Source: Spirochaetaceae bacterium
Lineage (GTDB): Bacteria; Myxococcota_A; UBA9160; UBA4427
DNA: 64,000 nucleotides
Assembly (NCBI GenBank): GCA_020632655.1
Contig: JACKFD010000003.1
Span: 248,001 to 312,000 of the forward strand
Direction: 5' to 3'
The first letter of the stretch is position 1, and each line of letters starts with the position of its first letter. The position numbers were made by a program, and so were the translations under genes. The notes beneath the pieces are model-generated. The model saw only the letters and a program-made list of their open reading frames with translations, ran no database searches and was not told where the DNA came from. This document shows, piece by piece, positions 45,924 through 54,808 of the stretch.

Positions 45924-47102
45924 GTGAAGGAATGGCCCCGGAGCATCCGTGCCCTGCGCGAGCTGGTGGCGATCCCGTCGGTGAATCCGATGGGACGCGA
46001 CGATCTGCCCGCGGAGATCGTGGGCGAGCAGGCGATCGCCGAGCACGTCGCCGGGGAGCTCGCACGGCTGGGGCTCGATGCGGCCCTCGTCGGTCGGGGC
46101 GGACGCACGAGCGTCGTGGCCGAGGCGCGTGCGGGCGCCGGGGCCGAGACGCTGCTCGTCGCGAGCCATCTCGATACGGTGCCCGTCGACGGCATGGAGA
46201 TCGATCCCTTCGATCCGGTCGTGGAAGGCGATCGGGTCTTCGGGCGGGGCGCGTGCGATACGAAGGCCGGGATGGCGGCGCTGCTCGCGGCCCTGTTCCG
46301 TGTGCTCGAACGCGGCCGGCTGCGGCGCAACCTGATCGTCGTGGGCGAGGCCGACGAGGAGCTTCGCAGCGTGGGCGTGGCCGACGTCCTGGCACATCTC
46401 GGCGACCGACGTCCCGATTGGGTGCTCGCGACGGAGCCGACGGAGCTGCGCGTCATCCACGCGCACAAGGGCGTCGTCCACGCGCGACTCCGCGCGCAGG
46501 GCCGGGCGTGTCACAGCTCCGATCCCGGCGCCGGCCGCAATGCGATCGTGCTGCTGGCCCGGGCGATCCTCGCGATCGAGCGCGACGCGGCGATCCTCGC
46601 CACGCGCCCGCATCCAACGCTCGGGCCCGCGACGCTCTCGATCGGGGTGATCCGCGGCGGTCAGGCGCCGAACATCGTGCCCGACGAGGCGCGCGTCTGG
46701 GTCGATCGGCGCACGCTGCCGGAGGAGCGTGTGGCCGACGTGCGGGCGCAGCTCGAGGCGACGCTTCGGGCGGAGGGGCTCGTCGGGGAGGTCGTCGTCG
46801 AGGCCTGCACGGAGGAGAAGCCGCCGCTCGAGACGCCGCGTGATGCACGCCCGATCCACGCCTGCCTTGCGGCCCTCGAGTCCGTCGGACGGCCGGGCGA
46901 GCTCGATCACGTCGCCTTCGGCACCGATGCGGGCGTCTTCGCCCGGGCCGGTGTGCCGTCGGTCGTGCTGGGGCCCGGCTCGATCTCGCTCGCGCATACG
47001 GCGCGGGAGTCGGTGCCGATCGACGAGGTCGAGACGATGGTGCGGATCTTCGAGCGGCTCCTGGAGGGGGAGGCTCCGCTCCGGGCGCCGGGCGGACTCT
47101 GA
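45924..47102 (+). CDS. M20-family zinc peptidase/deacylase (ArgE/DapE-like)
   Basis: A 392-residue dizinc hydrolase. LVASHLDTVPVDGM and RGACDTKAGMAA supply the first metal ligands (His, bridging Asp). VGEADEELRS contains the catalytic Glu pair. The dimerisation domain is inserted (HKGVVHARLRAQGRACHSS), and LDHVAFGTDAGVFARAGVPS plus SLAHTARESVPIDE supply the last ligands. Members include acetylornithine deacetylase, succinyl-DAP desuccinylase and carboxypeptidases; the exact substrate cannot be fixed. GTG at 45924 was chosen because GAGGAG lies 9 bases upstream; GTG 45885 is possible. Confidence 0.87.
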   Translation: MKEWPRSIRALRELVAIPSVNPMGRDDLPAEIVGEQAIAEHVAGELARLGLDAALVGRGGRTSVVAEARAGAGAETLLVASHLDTVPVDGMEIDPFDPVVEGDRVFGRGACDTKAGMAALLAALFRVLERGRLRRNLIVVGEADEELRSVGVADVLAHLGDRRPDWVLATEPTELRVIHAHKGVVHARLRAQGRACHSSDPGAGRNAIVLLARAILAIERDAAILATRPHPTLGPATLSIGVIRGGQAPNIVPDEARVWVDRRTLPEERVADVRAQLEATLRAEGLVGEVVVEACTEEKPPLETPRDARPIHACLAALESVGRPGELDHVAFGTDAGVFARAGVPSVVLGPGSISLAHTARESVPIDEVETMVRIFERLLEGEAPLRAPGGL

Positions 47103-47103
47103 C

Positions 47104-48216
47104 TCAGGGCCCCGCCCGGACATCGGTCGGTGGGGCGGCGAGTGCGACGGGCGCTCCGCACTCGATCGAGCGTTGCGCCGCGAGGCCGAGGGCCGTGGCC
47201 GCGAGGCCGGCGCGCGCGTCGATGCGCGGGGCGTCGGGATTCCGGATCGCCTCGAGGAAGGCGCGCTGCTGGTAGTAGGTCGCGCCGTGATGGAAGCCGG
47301 CGGCGAGGATCGCCTCGGGCACCTCGACGAGGGTCTGCTCGATCGCGCGATCGGCGCGGCGTCCGACGACGACACGGCTCTCCGGCACGAAGCACTCGAC
47401 CTTGCCGAGGTCGCCGGTCGCGGCGATCTCCTGCTCGTTGCGGGAGCCCTCGGCGAACATGCAGAGGTCGAGCAGGGCGCGGGTGCCGTCCTCGTAGTCG
47501 ACGAGGACGTACGCGTTGTCGAGGATGTCGGGTCGTTCGCCGTCGTAGCGCTCCTCGAGGTGGTTCACGTCCTGGGCGCCCGACGCGTAGACGCGAAGCG
47601 CCGGCACGCCGACGATCAGGTTCATCAGGTCGAAGAAGTGGCAGCACTTCTCGACGAGGGTGCCGCCCGTGAAGCGGTTGAAGCGGTTCCAGTCTCCGAC
47701 CTTGGGCAGGAAGGGGAAGCGATGCTCGCGGATCGCGAGCATGCGGAGCCTTCCTACGGCGCCGTCGCGGACGAGCTCGATCAGGCGCGCGACCGGTGGC
47801 ATGTAGCGGTACTCGAGCCCGACCCAGAGGAGCGCGTCTCTCGTGTCCGCCGCCCGGGCGATCCGTTCGCAGTCCTCGAGGGTCGTGCAGAGGGGCTTCT
47901 CGACGAGCACGTGGATCGGTCGGTCGAGCAGTGCGTCGAGGACGGCCGCATGGGTGTGATTCGGGGTCGCCACGACGACCACGTCGAGGCGCTCCTGCTC
48001 GACCATCTCGCCGACGTCTTCGTAGGTCGCGACGGGGCGACCGGCGGCTCGTCGGCCCAGCGCCCGGGACGGAGGATGCGGGTCGGCGAGCGCGACGAGC
48101 AGGACCTCGTCCTGGAGCGCCAGGTTGCGCACGTGCTCGAAGCCCATCATGCCGCTCCCGACGAGTCCGACGCGGAGGGGATGGCGGGCGTCGAACTCGC
48201 GGCGCGGCGCGGACAT
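47104..48216 (-). CDS. Gfo/Idh/MocA-family oxidoreductase
   Basis: A 370-residue NAD(P)-dependent dehydrogenase, probably acting on a sugar or cyclitol. The Rossmann start LRVGLVGSGMMGFEHVRNL, the VVVVATPNHTHAAVL strand and the EKPLCTTLEDC motif (catalytic-site lysine) are typical. The C-terminal alpha/beta substrate domain has GGTLVEKCCHFFDLMNLIVG, with the His and Asp positions of the family. No other sugar genes are adjacent. It converges on the M20 gene (1 bp between stops) and is downstream of a solute-binding lipoprotein by 9 bp. Confidence 0.9.
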   Translation of the reverse strand: MSAPRREFDARHPLRVGLVGSGMMGFEHVRNLALQDEVLLVALADPHPPSRALGRRAAGRPVATYEDVGEMVEQERLDVVVVATPNHTHAAVLDALLDRPIHVLVEKPLCTTLEDCERIARAADTRDALLWVGLEYRYMPPVARLIELVRDGAVGRLRMLAIREHRFPFLPKVGDWNRFNRFTGGTLVEKCCHFFDLMNLIVGVPALRVYASGAQDVNHLEERYDGERPDILDNAYVLVDYEDGTRALLDLCMFAEGSRNEQEIAATGDLGKVECFVPESRVVVGRRADRAIEQTLVEVPEAILAAGFHHGATYYQQRAFLEAIRNPDAPRIDARAGLAATALGLAAQRSIECGAPVALAAPPTDVRAGP

Positions 48217-48225
48217 GGGGCCTTC

Positions 48226-49080
48226 CTATCGGCCGAGGGTGATGCGCACGGGGATCCAGCGATCGACGATGGGCTCGATCAGCCCCTGGCGCTTCCAGTC
48301 GGCGAGGGTGGTCTCGAGCTGGCGGGCGAGGGACTCGTCGCCAAGACGCACGGCCCAGGCGAGGCGCTCCTCGGTCAGGGGATGGTAGAGGCCGTGCAGG
48401 TCCCGCTGGGTCGGGTCGCCCGCCAGGCGCCAGATCGTGGGGGCGTCGTGGACGAAGTAGTCGATGCGACCGGCGCGCAGGCTGCGCAGCCCCGACTCGA
48501 CGTCGTCGAAGGCGAAGCTGCGCGCGCGGGGGAGCATCTCCGCGACGAAGCGCTCGCCTTCCGTGTTCCGCTCGTAGCCCACCCGGGCGTCGGCGCGACG
48601 GATCTGGTGCACGCGGCCGAAGCGCGCGAGGTCGCGGGCCCGGATCAGGGCGAGCTGCCCGACCTCGAGCCAGGGGGCGACGAAGCGGACGCGGGCGGCG
48701 CGCTCGGGCGTGATCGTCAGTCCGCTCATCACGACGTCGATCTCGCCCCGCTCGAGGGCGGGGATCAGCTCGTCGAAGGGGCGGCGCTCGAAGACGAGTC
48801 TGCGGCCGAGGGCCTCCGCGACCCCGCGAGCGAGATCCGCCTCGATCCCGATGATCTCGCCGTCCTGCTCGAAGACGACGGGCGGGCGGTCGGGCGAGAC
48901 GCCGACGCGCAGCGCGGGGCCGGTGCCGGGCCCGCCCCGACCCGCGCAGCCGAACGCCGCCGTCGTGAGCAGGACGAGCAGCAGCACGCGACGCAGGCGA
49001 TCCGGGCGCGGCACGGGCTCTTGCGGCCCGCTCCGGCTGCGCGGGATCGCGAGGTCGGGAAAGCGGCCCGCGCGCCTCAT
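48226..49080 (-). CDS. Polar-amino-acid-type solute-binding lipoprotein
   Basis: A 284-residue extracytoplasmic solute-binding protein (SBP family 3). A long basic N-terminus leads to the hydrophobic core and lipobox TAAFGC (lipid Cys about residue 45). Then come LRVGVSPDRPPVVFEQDGEIIGIEADLARGVA, typical of family 3, ALERGEIDVVMSGLTITPERA and the AWAVRLGDESLARQLE C-terminal lobe. Members bind polar amino acids for ABC import or act as sensor modules. No permease or ATPase gene is adjacent, so its partners lie elsewhere. An internal start closer to the hydrophobic core is possible. Confidence 0.85.
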   Translation of the reverse strand: MRRAGRFPDLAIPRSRSGPQEPVPRPDRLRRVLLLVLLTTAAFGCAGRGGPGTGPALRVGVSPDRPPVVFEQDGEIIGIEADLARGVAEALGRRLVFERRPFDELIPALERGEIDVVMSGLTITPERAARVRFVAPWLEVGQLALIRARDLARFGRVHQIRRADARVGYERNTEGERFVAEMLPRARSFAFDDVESGLRSLRAGRIDYFVHDAPTIWRLAGDPTQRDLHGLYHPLTEERLAWAVRLGDESLARQLETTLADWKRQGLIEPIVDRWIPVRITLGR

Positions 49081-49224
49081 CGCGATCGACTCCCCCCTCT
49101 ACACGGCCGGCCGGCGACGAATGCGGTCGGACGGTCGCGGCCGCGGCGAGGCTAGTGGCTTGCCCCGGCCATCGCCAATTCCTATTTTGCGTCGCCCCCC
49201 GGCCGCGCGCGCGAGGGAGAAGCC

Positions 49225-51897
49225 GTGAGTGGATCGAAGCCTGCGACCGTCCTGCGCCGCGACTACCGCGTCCCCGACTACCTGATCGACTCGGTCGACC
49301 TCGACTTCGACCTCCACGAGGACCACACCCGGGTCGAGGCCCGGCTCGCGATCCGCCGTCGCGCCGATCGCCCCCGCACGCCTTCCGAGCGCGTTCCCCT
49401 CGTGCTCGACGGCGAGGATCTCGAGCTGCTCGAGATCGCGATCGACGGGCGGGCCCTCGAAGCGGCCGAGTACGCGGTCGAAGACGAGCACCTCACGGTC
49501 TTCACCCCCCCGGAGCGATTCGAGCTCCGGACGGTCGTCCGGATCCATCCCGAGACGAACACCCAGCTCTCCGGCCTCTACAAGAGCAGCGGCAACTTCT
49601 GCACGCAATGCGAGGCCGAGGGCTTCCGCCGCATCACCTGGTTCCTGGACCGCCCCGACGTGATGGCGCGCTACCGCGTCTCGATCGAGGCCGAGCGCGC
49701 GCGCTATCCCGTGCTGCTCTCGAACGGCAACCGCCTCGCGAGCGAGGACCGGCCCGGCGGTCGCCATCGCGTCGTCTGGGAGGATCCCTTCCCCAAGCCC
49801 AGCTACCTCTTCGCGCTCGTGGCCGGCGACCTGCGCTGTCACGACGGCGCGTTCGTGACGCGCTCGGGCCGAGCCGTGCGGCTCGAGATCTGGGTCGAGC
49901 CGCAGAACGTCGACCGCTGCGAGCATGCCCTGCGCTCGCTCCAGCGCGCGATGAAATGGGACGAGGAGCGCTTCGGTCTCGAGTACGACCTCGACATCTA
50001 CATGATCGTCGCGGTCGGTGACTTCAACATGGGCGCCATGGAGAACAAGGGCCTCAACGTCTTCAACTCGAAATTCGTGCTCGCGAAGCCCGAGACGGCC
50101 ACGGACGACGACTACGAGGGCATCGAGTCGGTGATCGGCCACGAGTACTTCCACAACTGGACCGGCAATCGCGTCACCTGCCGCGACTGGTTCCAGCTGA
50201 CGCTCAAGGAAGGTCTCACGGTCTATCGCGACCAGCGCTTCAGCGAGGAGACCACGTCCGCCGCGGTCAACCGCATCGCCCACGTGAAGGCGCTCCGGGC
50301 GCGTCAGTTTCCCGAGGACGAGGGGCCGATGGCGCATCCGATCCGGCCCGAGTCCTACATCTCGATGGACAACTTCTACACGGCGACGGTCTACGAGAAG
50401 GGCTCCGAGGTCATCCGGATGTACGCGACGCTGCTCGGGGAGGACGGCTTCCGGCGCGGCATGGACCTCTACTTCGATCGCCACGACGGGCAGGCCGTGA
50501 CCTGCGACGACTTCCGGGCGGCGATGGCCGACGCGAACGGGCGGGATCTCGGGCAGTTCGAGCGCTGGTACCAGCAGGCGGGGACGCCGCGGCTGCGGGC
50601 ACACGGGGAGCACGACGCCGCCGGACGCCGCTACGTGCTCACCCTCGCGCAGGACTATCCCGAGACGGCCTTCGAGATCGCCGGGGCTGCCGAGCGTCGG
50701 CCGCTGCACATGCCGGTCGCGGTCGGGCTGCTCGATCCGGCGGGCCGCGGCCTGCCGCTGCGGCTCGAGGGCGAGCCGGCGTCGAAGGCGGCGACGACCC
50801 GGGTGCTCGAGCTGCGGGAGGCGTCCCAGCGCTTCGTCTTCGAGGGCGTCGACGAAGCCCCCGTGCCCTCGGTCCTGCGCAACTTCTCTGCCCCCGTGCG
50901 CCTCGAGATGGAGCAGTCGTCGCAAGAGCTGGCCTTCCTGATGGCCCGCGACGAGGATCCCTTCAATCGCTGGGAGGCGGGACAGCGTCTCGCGACGGCG
51001 CTGCTGGTCCGGGACGTCGGCACCCTGGTCCAGGGCGGGCGGCCGCAGATCGATCCGGCCTTTGCCGAAGCCTGGGGACGCGTGCTCGAGGACGAGGCGC
51101 TCGACGGGTCGCTGCGTGCGATGGCGATGACGCTGCCGGCGGAGCGGGTGATCGGACACGAGCTCGAGACGATCCGGCCGGACGAGATCCACGCAGCGCG
51201 GGAGGGGCTCGGTCGCGCGCTTGCGGGCGCCCACGCCGACGCGCTCTGGGACGCCTATGGCGGGCTCGCGCCGCGCGGCGCGTACGTACACGAGAAGGCG
51301 GAGATCGACCGACGCCGGCTGCGGGCCGCCGTGCTGCGGGCGCTCGTCTGGACCGGGAACGAGGAGGCGATCGAGGCCGCCTGGCGGCAATACGAGTCGG
51401 CCGACAACATGACCGACGCCCAGGCGGCGTTCCTCGTGCTCGCGGATCTCGAGCATCCGCGCCGGGACGACGTCGTCGAGGCGTTCCATCGACGCTTCCG
51501 CGAGGATCCGCTCGTCCTCGACAAGTGGTTCACGATCCAGGCGGGCAGCGCCCGGCGCGACACGCTGGCCCACGTGAAGGCGCTCGCTGCGCACCCGGAC
51601 TTCAATCTGCGCAATCCGAACCGGGTGCGCGCCCTGATCGGTGCCTTCTGTGCGGGGAATCAGGTACGGTTCCACGACGCTTCGGGCGAGGGCTACGTCT
51701 TCCTGGCGGATGCCGTGCTCGAGCTCGACGGTGCGAATCCCCAGCTCGCGTCCCGCATGGCCTCGACCTTCAACGACTGGCGTCGCTACGACGAGTCGCG
51801 ACAGGTCGCGATGCAGGCGCAGCTCGAGCGGATCGCATCGAAGGGCGCGCTGTCGAAGGACGTGTACGAGATCGTGAATCGCGCGCTCTCGCGCTGA
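49225..51897 (+). CDS. pepN: Aminopeptidase N
   Basis: An 890-residue M1-family zinc aminopeptidase removing N-terminal residues from peptides in the cytoplasm. The GAMEN exopeptidase motif (MGAMENKGLNVFN, from about residue 270) and the zinc motif HEYFHNW starting at His306 with the downstream Glu in LKEGLTVYRDQRF are intact. The domain arrangement and length match the E. coli PepN type, including the ARYPVLLSNGN region and the long helical C-terminal domain (NRVRALIGAFC). GTG start at 49225 with GAGGGAGAAG upstream. Confidence 0.96.
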   Translation: MSGSKPATVLRRDYRVPDYLIDSVDLDFDLHEDHTRVEARLAIRRRADRPRTPSERVPLVLDGEDLELLEIAIDGRALEAAEYAVEDEHLTVFTPPERFELRTVVRIHPETNTQLSGLYKSSGNFCTQCEAEGFRRITWFLDRPDVMARYRVSIEAERARYPVLLSNGNRLASEDRPGGRHRVVWEDPFPKPSYLFALVAGDLRCHDGAFVTRSGRAVRLEIWVEPQNVDRCEHALRSLQRAMKWDEERFGLEYDLDIYMIVAVGDFNMGAMENKGLNVFNSKFVLAKPETATDDDYEGIESVIGHEYFHNWTGNRVTCRDWFQLTLKEGLTVYRDQRFSEETTSAAVNRIAHVKALRARQFPEDEGPMAHPIRPESYISMDNFYTATVYEKGSEVIRMYATLLGEDGFRRGMDLYFDRHDGQAVTCDDFRAAMADANGRDLGQFERWYQQAGTPRLRAHGEHDAAGRRYVLTLAQDYPETAFEIAGAAERRPLHMPVAVGLLDPAGRGLPLRLEGEPASKAATTRVLELREASQRFVFEGVDEAPVPSVLRNFSAPVRLEMEQSSQELAFLMARDEDPFNRWEAGQRLATALLVRDVGTLVQGGRPQIDPAFAEAWGRVLEDEALDGSLRAMAMTLPAERVIGHELETIRPDEIHAAREGLGRALAGAHADALWDAYGGLAPRGAYVHEKAEIDRRRLRAAVLRALVWTGNEEAIEAAWRQYESADNMTDAQAAFLVLADLEHPRRDDVVEAFHRRFREDPLVLDKWFTIQAGSARRDTLAHVKALAAHPDFNLRNPNRVRALIGAFCAGNQVRFHDASGEGYVFLADAVLELDGANPQLASRMASTFNDWRRYDESRQVAMQAQLERIASKGALSKDVYEIVNRALSR

Positions 51898-52067
51898 GGG
51901 CTGCGATCGGCGGTCGACGTCGGATCGGCGCGATCCCCGGTCGCGTGGCGCTCCGGACGGAGCGGGCTCGTCCGGGGACGGGAGTGGGCCGGAGGGTCGG
52001 GCCCGAGGCGGGGTCGGCGGGCGCCCGGCCGCGCGACGAGCGAAGGATCGAACGAGGAGGAGTGGAC

Positions 52068-52556
52068 ATGGCGACGCTGGCGGATTTCACGGCGCGATCG
52101 ATCGACGGGACGGAGCGCAAGCTGTCGGATTTCTCGGGCAAGGTCTGCCTGGTGGTGAACGTCGCCTCGGCCTGCGGGCTCACGCCGCAATACGACGGTC
52201 TCGTGCGCCTCGACACGGAGTATCGCGATCGCGGACTCGCGATCCTGGCATTCCCCTGCAATCAGTTCGCCGGTCAGGAGCCGGGTGACGAGGCCGAGAT
52301 CGCCGGCTTCTGTCGGACGAACTACGGCGTCGACTTCCCGCTCTTCGCGAAGATCGAGGTCAACGGGGCCGGGCGCCATCCTCTCTACGCGTGGTTGACG
52401 GCCGAGCAGACGCAGCCCGACGGGCCGGGCGATGTCGCCTGGAACTTCGCGAAGTTCCTCGTCGGCCGGGACGGCCGCGTGCTGGCGCGCTTTGCGCCGC
52501 CGGTCGAGCCCTGCTCGGACGAGGTCAAGAGCCGGATCGAGTCGGCGCTCGGGTAG
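52068..52556 (+). CDS. Glutathione/thiol peroxidase (Cys type)
   Basis: A 162-residue peroxidase of the glutathione-peroxidase family reducing hydrogen peroxide or lipid hydroperoxides. The catalytic set is visible: Cys in VNVASACGLTPQY (no selenocysteine), Gln in LAFPCNQFAGQEPG, and Trp-Asn in WNFAKFLVGRDG. An additional Cys in the FPCNQ segment and one in GFCRTNYG could act as resolving residues, so thioredoxin may be the real reductant. GAGGAGG lies about 8 bases before the ATG at 52068. It precedes the ABC-F gene by 21 bp. Confidence 0.92.
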   Translation: MATLADFTARSIDGTERKLSDFSGKVCLVVNVASACGLTPQYDGLVRLDTEYRDRGLAILAFPCNQFAGQEPGDEAEIAGFCRTNYGVDFPLFAKIEVNGAGRHPLYAWLTAEQTQPDGPGDVAWNFAKFLVGRDGRVLARFAPPVEPCSDEVKSRIESALG

Positions 52557-52577
52557 GCCGGCGCGGGGAAGGAAAGC

Positions 52578-54290
52578 ATGCACGGGCTCAAGCCGGGTCA
52601 GCCGATCCTGATCGCCAAGGGATTGGGGCGTCGCTTCGGGGATCGCACGATCCTGAAGGGCGCCTCCTTCAGTCTGCAGCCGGGCGATCGCGTCGGGGTG
52701 CTCGGGGTGAACGGCGTCGGCAAGTCGACGCTGATGCGGATCCTCGCCGGCCGCGACACGGAGTACGAAGGCGATCTCCACGTCGCGAAGGGAGCGAGCG
52801 TCGGATACGTCTCGCAGGAGCCCGAGCTCGATCTCGACAAGACCGTACGGCAGAACGTCGAGCAGTCGGTCGAGGAGACGCGGGCGCTCTTGCGGCGCTA
52901 CGACGAGATCCTGGCGGCCTGGGCCGATCCCGAGGTCATGGAGGACGAGGCGCGGATGAACGCGCTGCTCGCGGAGCAGGGCGAGGTGCAGGAGGCACTC
53001 GAGGCGCGGGATGCAATGGATCCCGCGGCCCTCGACAACCGGATCGAGGCGGCGATGGACGCGCTGCGATTGCCGCCAGGGGATCGTGACGTGCGCTCGC
53101 TCTCGGGCGGTGAACGGCGGCGCGTCTCGCTCTGCAAGGAGCTGCTCGCACACCCGGACGTCCTGATCCTCGACGAGCCGACCAACCATCTCGATGCCGA
53201 TACGGTCGCCTGGCTCGAGACCTTCCTGGCGGGCTACGCCGGGACCTACATCCTCGTCACCCACGATCGCTACTTCCTCGATCGCGTAGCGAACCGCATG
53301 CTCGAGGTCTTCCACGGCGAGATCCGCTCCTACGAGGGCAACTACTCCGATTTCCTCGAGGCGAAGGAGAAGCAGCAGGAGATCCAGGATCGCACGGACG
53401 CGAACCTGCTGAAGGCGGTGGCCCGTGAGCTCGAGTGGATCCGCTCGACGCCCCAGGCCCGGCGCACGAAGTCGAAGGCGCGGATCGCGGCCTACGAGGA
53501 TCTCGTCGAGAAGGCGAGCCGCGTCCAGCCCGCGGACGAGCTCGACCTGCGCATCCCCTTCGGCCCGCGGCTCGGCAGCAAGGTCCTCTCGCTCCGGGAC
53601 GTCTGCAAGTCCTACGGCGACAAGGTCCTGCTCGACCACTTCGATTTCGACATGCCGCCCGGCGCCATCGTCGGCGTGACGGGCGCGAACGGCCTCGGGA
53701 AGACGACCCTCGTCAACATGATCGTCGGCCGCGAGCAGCCCGACTCCGGCACGGTCGAGGTCGGGGAGAACACGCGCTTCTGCTACGTCGACCAGACGCG
53801 GCAGACCCTGCGCGACGAGCTCTCGGTCTACGACGAGGTCGCCGACGGCTCCGACGTGATCGAGTACGGCGACAAGACCCTCTCGGTCCGCCACTACCTC
53901 GCCCGCTTCCTCTTCAGCGGCTCGATCCAGCAGACCGCCGTCGGCCAGCTCTCGGGCGGTGAGCGCAATCGTCTCCAGCTCGCGAAGATGCTCCGCAAGC
54001 CGTCGAACTTCATCATCCTCGACGAGCCGACGAACGACCTCGACCTGATGACCCTGCGCGTGCTCGAGGAGGCGCTCTCGGAGTATCCGGGCTGCGCGAT
54101 CGTCATCACCCACGACCGCTACTTCCTCGACCGCGTCGCGACCCACATCCTCGGCTTCGAGGGCGACGCCGTCGTCGAGTTCTGCAGCGGCAGCTGGGAC
54201 TTCTACGTCGAGCAGCGCGAGAAGCGGATCGCCGAGGGCGGCGGCCCGAAATCCCAGAAGTTCAGGCACCGGAAGATCGGGCGCGCCTAG
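52578..54290 (+). CDS. ettA: EttA-like ABC-F translation factor
   Basis: A 570-residue soluble ABC-F ATPase with two nucleotide-binding domains and no membrane segments. The first has GVNGVGKSTLMR, LSGGERRRVSL and LILDEPTNHLD; the second has GANGLGKTTLVN, LSGGERNRLQL and IILDEPTNDLD. An arm insertion in the first domain (about residues 95-150) and the linker with TPQARRTKSKARI match EttA, which senses energy state at the ribosomal E-site and gates the first peptide bond. The start is preceded by GGGGAAGGAAAG. It is slightly longer than E. coli EttA (555). Confidence 0.92.
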   Translation: MHGLKPGQPILIAKGLGRRFGDRTILKGASFSLQPGDRVGVLGVNGVGKSTLMRILAGRDTEYEGDLHVAKGASVGYVSQEPELDLDKTVRQNVEQSVEETRALLRRYDEILAAWADPEVMEDEARMNALLAEQGEVQEALEARDAMDPAALDNRIEAAMDALRLPPGDRDVRSLSGGERRRVSLCKELLAHPDVLILDEPTNHLDADTVAWLETFLAGYAGTYILVTHDRYFLDRVANRMLEVFHGEIRSYEGNYSDFLEAKEKQQEIQDRTDANLLKAVARELEWIRSTPQARRTKSKARIAAYEDLVEKASRVQPADELDLRIPFGPRLGSKVLSLRDVCKSYGDKVLLDHFDFDMPPGAIVGVTGANGLGKTTLVNMIVGREQPDSGTVEVGENTRFCYVDQTRQTLRDELSVYDEVADGSDVIEYGDKTLSVRHYLARFLFSGSIQQTAVGQLSGGERNRLQLAKMLRKPSNFIILDEPTNDLDLMTLRVLEEALSEYPGCAIVITHDRYFLDRVATHILGFEGDAVVEFCSGSWDFYVEQREKRIAEGGGPKSQKFRHRKIGRA

Positions 54291-54350
54291 CGCCGACCGG
54301 CCGGAAAGCCCCGCGCCGAGCGAGCCCGAGGCGGCGCCAGGAGCCCCAGC

Positions 54351-54644
54351 ATGATCCGACACGTCGCACTCTTCCGACTGAAGGGCGACGCCCCGGTCGA
54401 CGCGCGGTCGTCCCTCGCGAAGGGCCTCGCTCGGGTCGCAGAGCGTGTCCCGGGAATCGAGGCCTACTCCTACGGCGCCGACCTCGGCCTGCGCGCCGGC
54501 AACTACGACTTCGGCGTCGTGGCCGATTTCGGGGACGCCGAGGCGTTCCAGGCCTACGTCGTACACCCCGAGCACCAGGCCTTCCTGCACGATCGCCTCG
54601 AGCCCGTGCTCGCCGAGCGCATCTCGATCCAGTTCGAGCTCTGA
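54351..54644 (+). CDS. Dabb (stress-responsive A/B-barrel) domain protein
   Basis: A 97-residue single-domain protein of the Dabb family. The N-terminal MIRHVALFRLKGDAP strand and DFGVVADFGDAEAFQAYVVHPEHQAF are the family hallmarks. Dabb proteins form dimeric ferredoxin-like barrels; some are heme-binding or act as cyclases, but most have no known role. It lies between ettA and clpB. Confidence 0.87.
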   Translation: MIRHVALFRLKGDAPVDARSSLAKGLARVAERVPGIEAYSYGADLGLRAGNYDFGVVADFGDAEAFQAYVVHPEHQAFLHDRLEPVLAERISIQFEL

Positions 54645-54808
54645 CTCGCGGGAGCCGCCCGCCCGCTCCCGAGCGACGTCGGCGGGGCCTCACGCCCCGT
54701 TTGCCGGCCGCCCTTCCGCGCCCGAAGCACTCCCGCCCTTGACTCGGACGCATTCGCGACCACCTCCTCGCGCCATGGGCGGGTGCGGCCCGTCGGGGAG
54801 GAGATGCG

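Noticed and set aside
54645..54808. Heat-shock promoter or CIRCE element before clpB
   Set aside because: A TTGACT occurs at 54739 but no matching -10, sigma-32 pair or CIRCE inverted repeat could be found.
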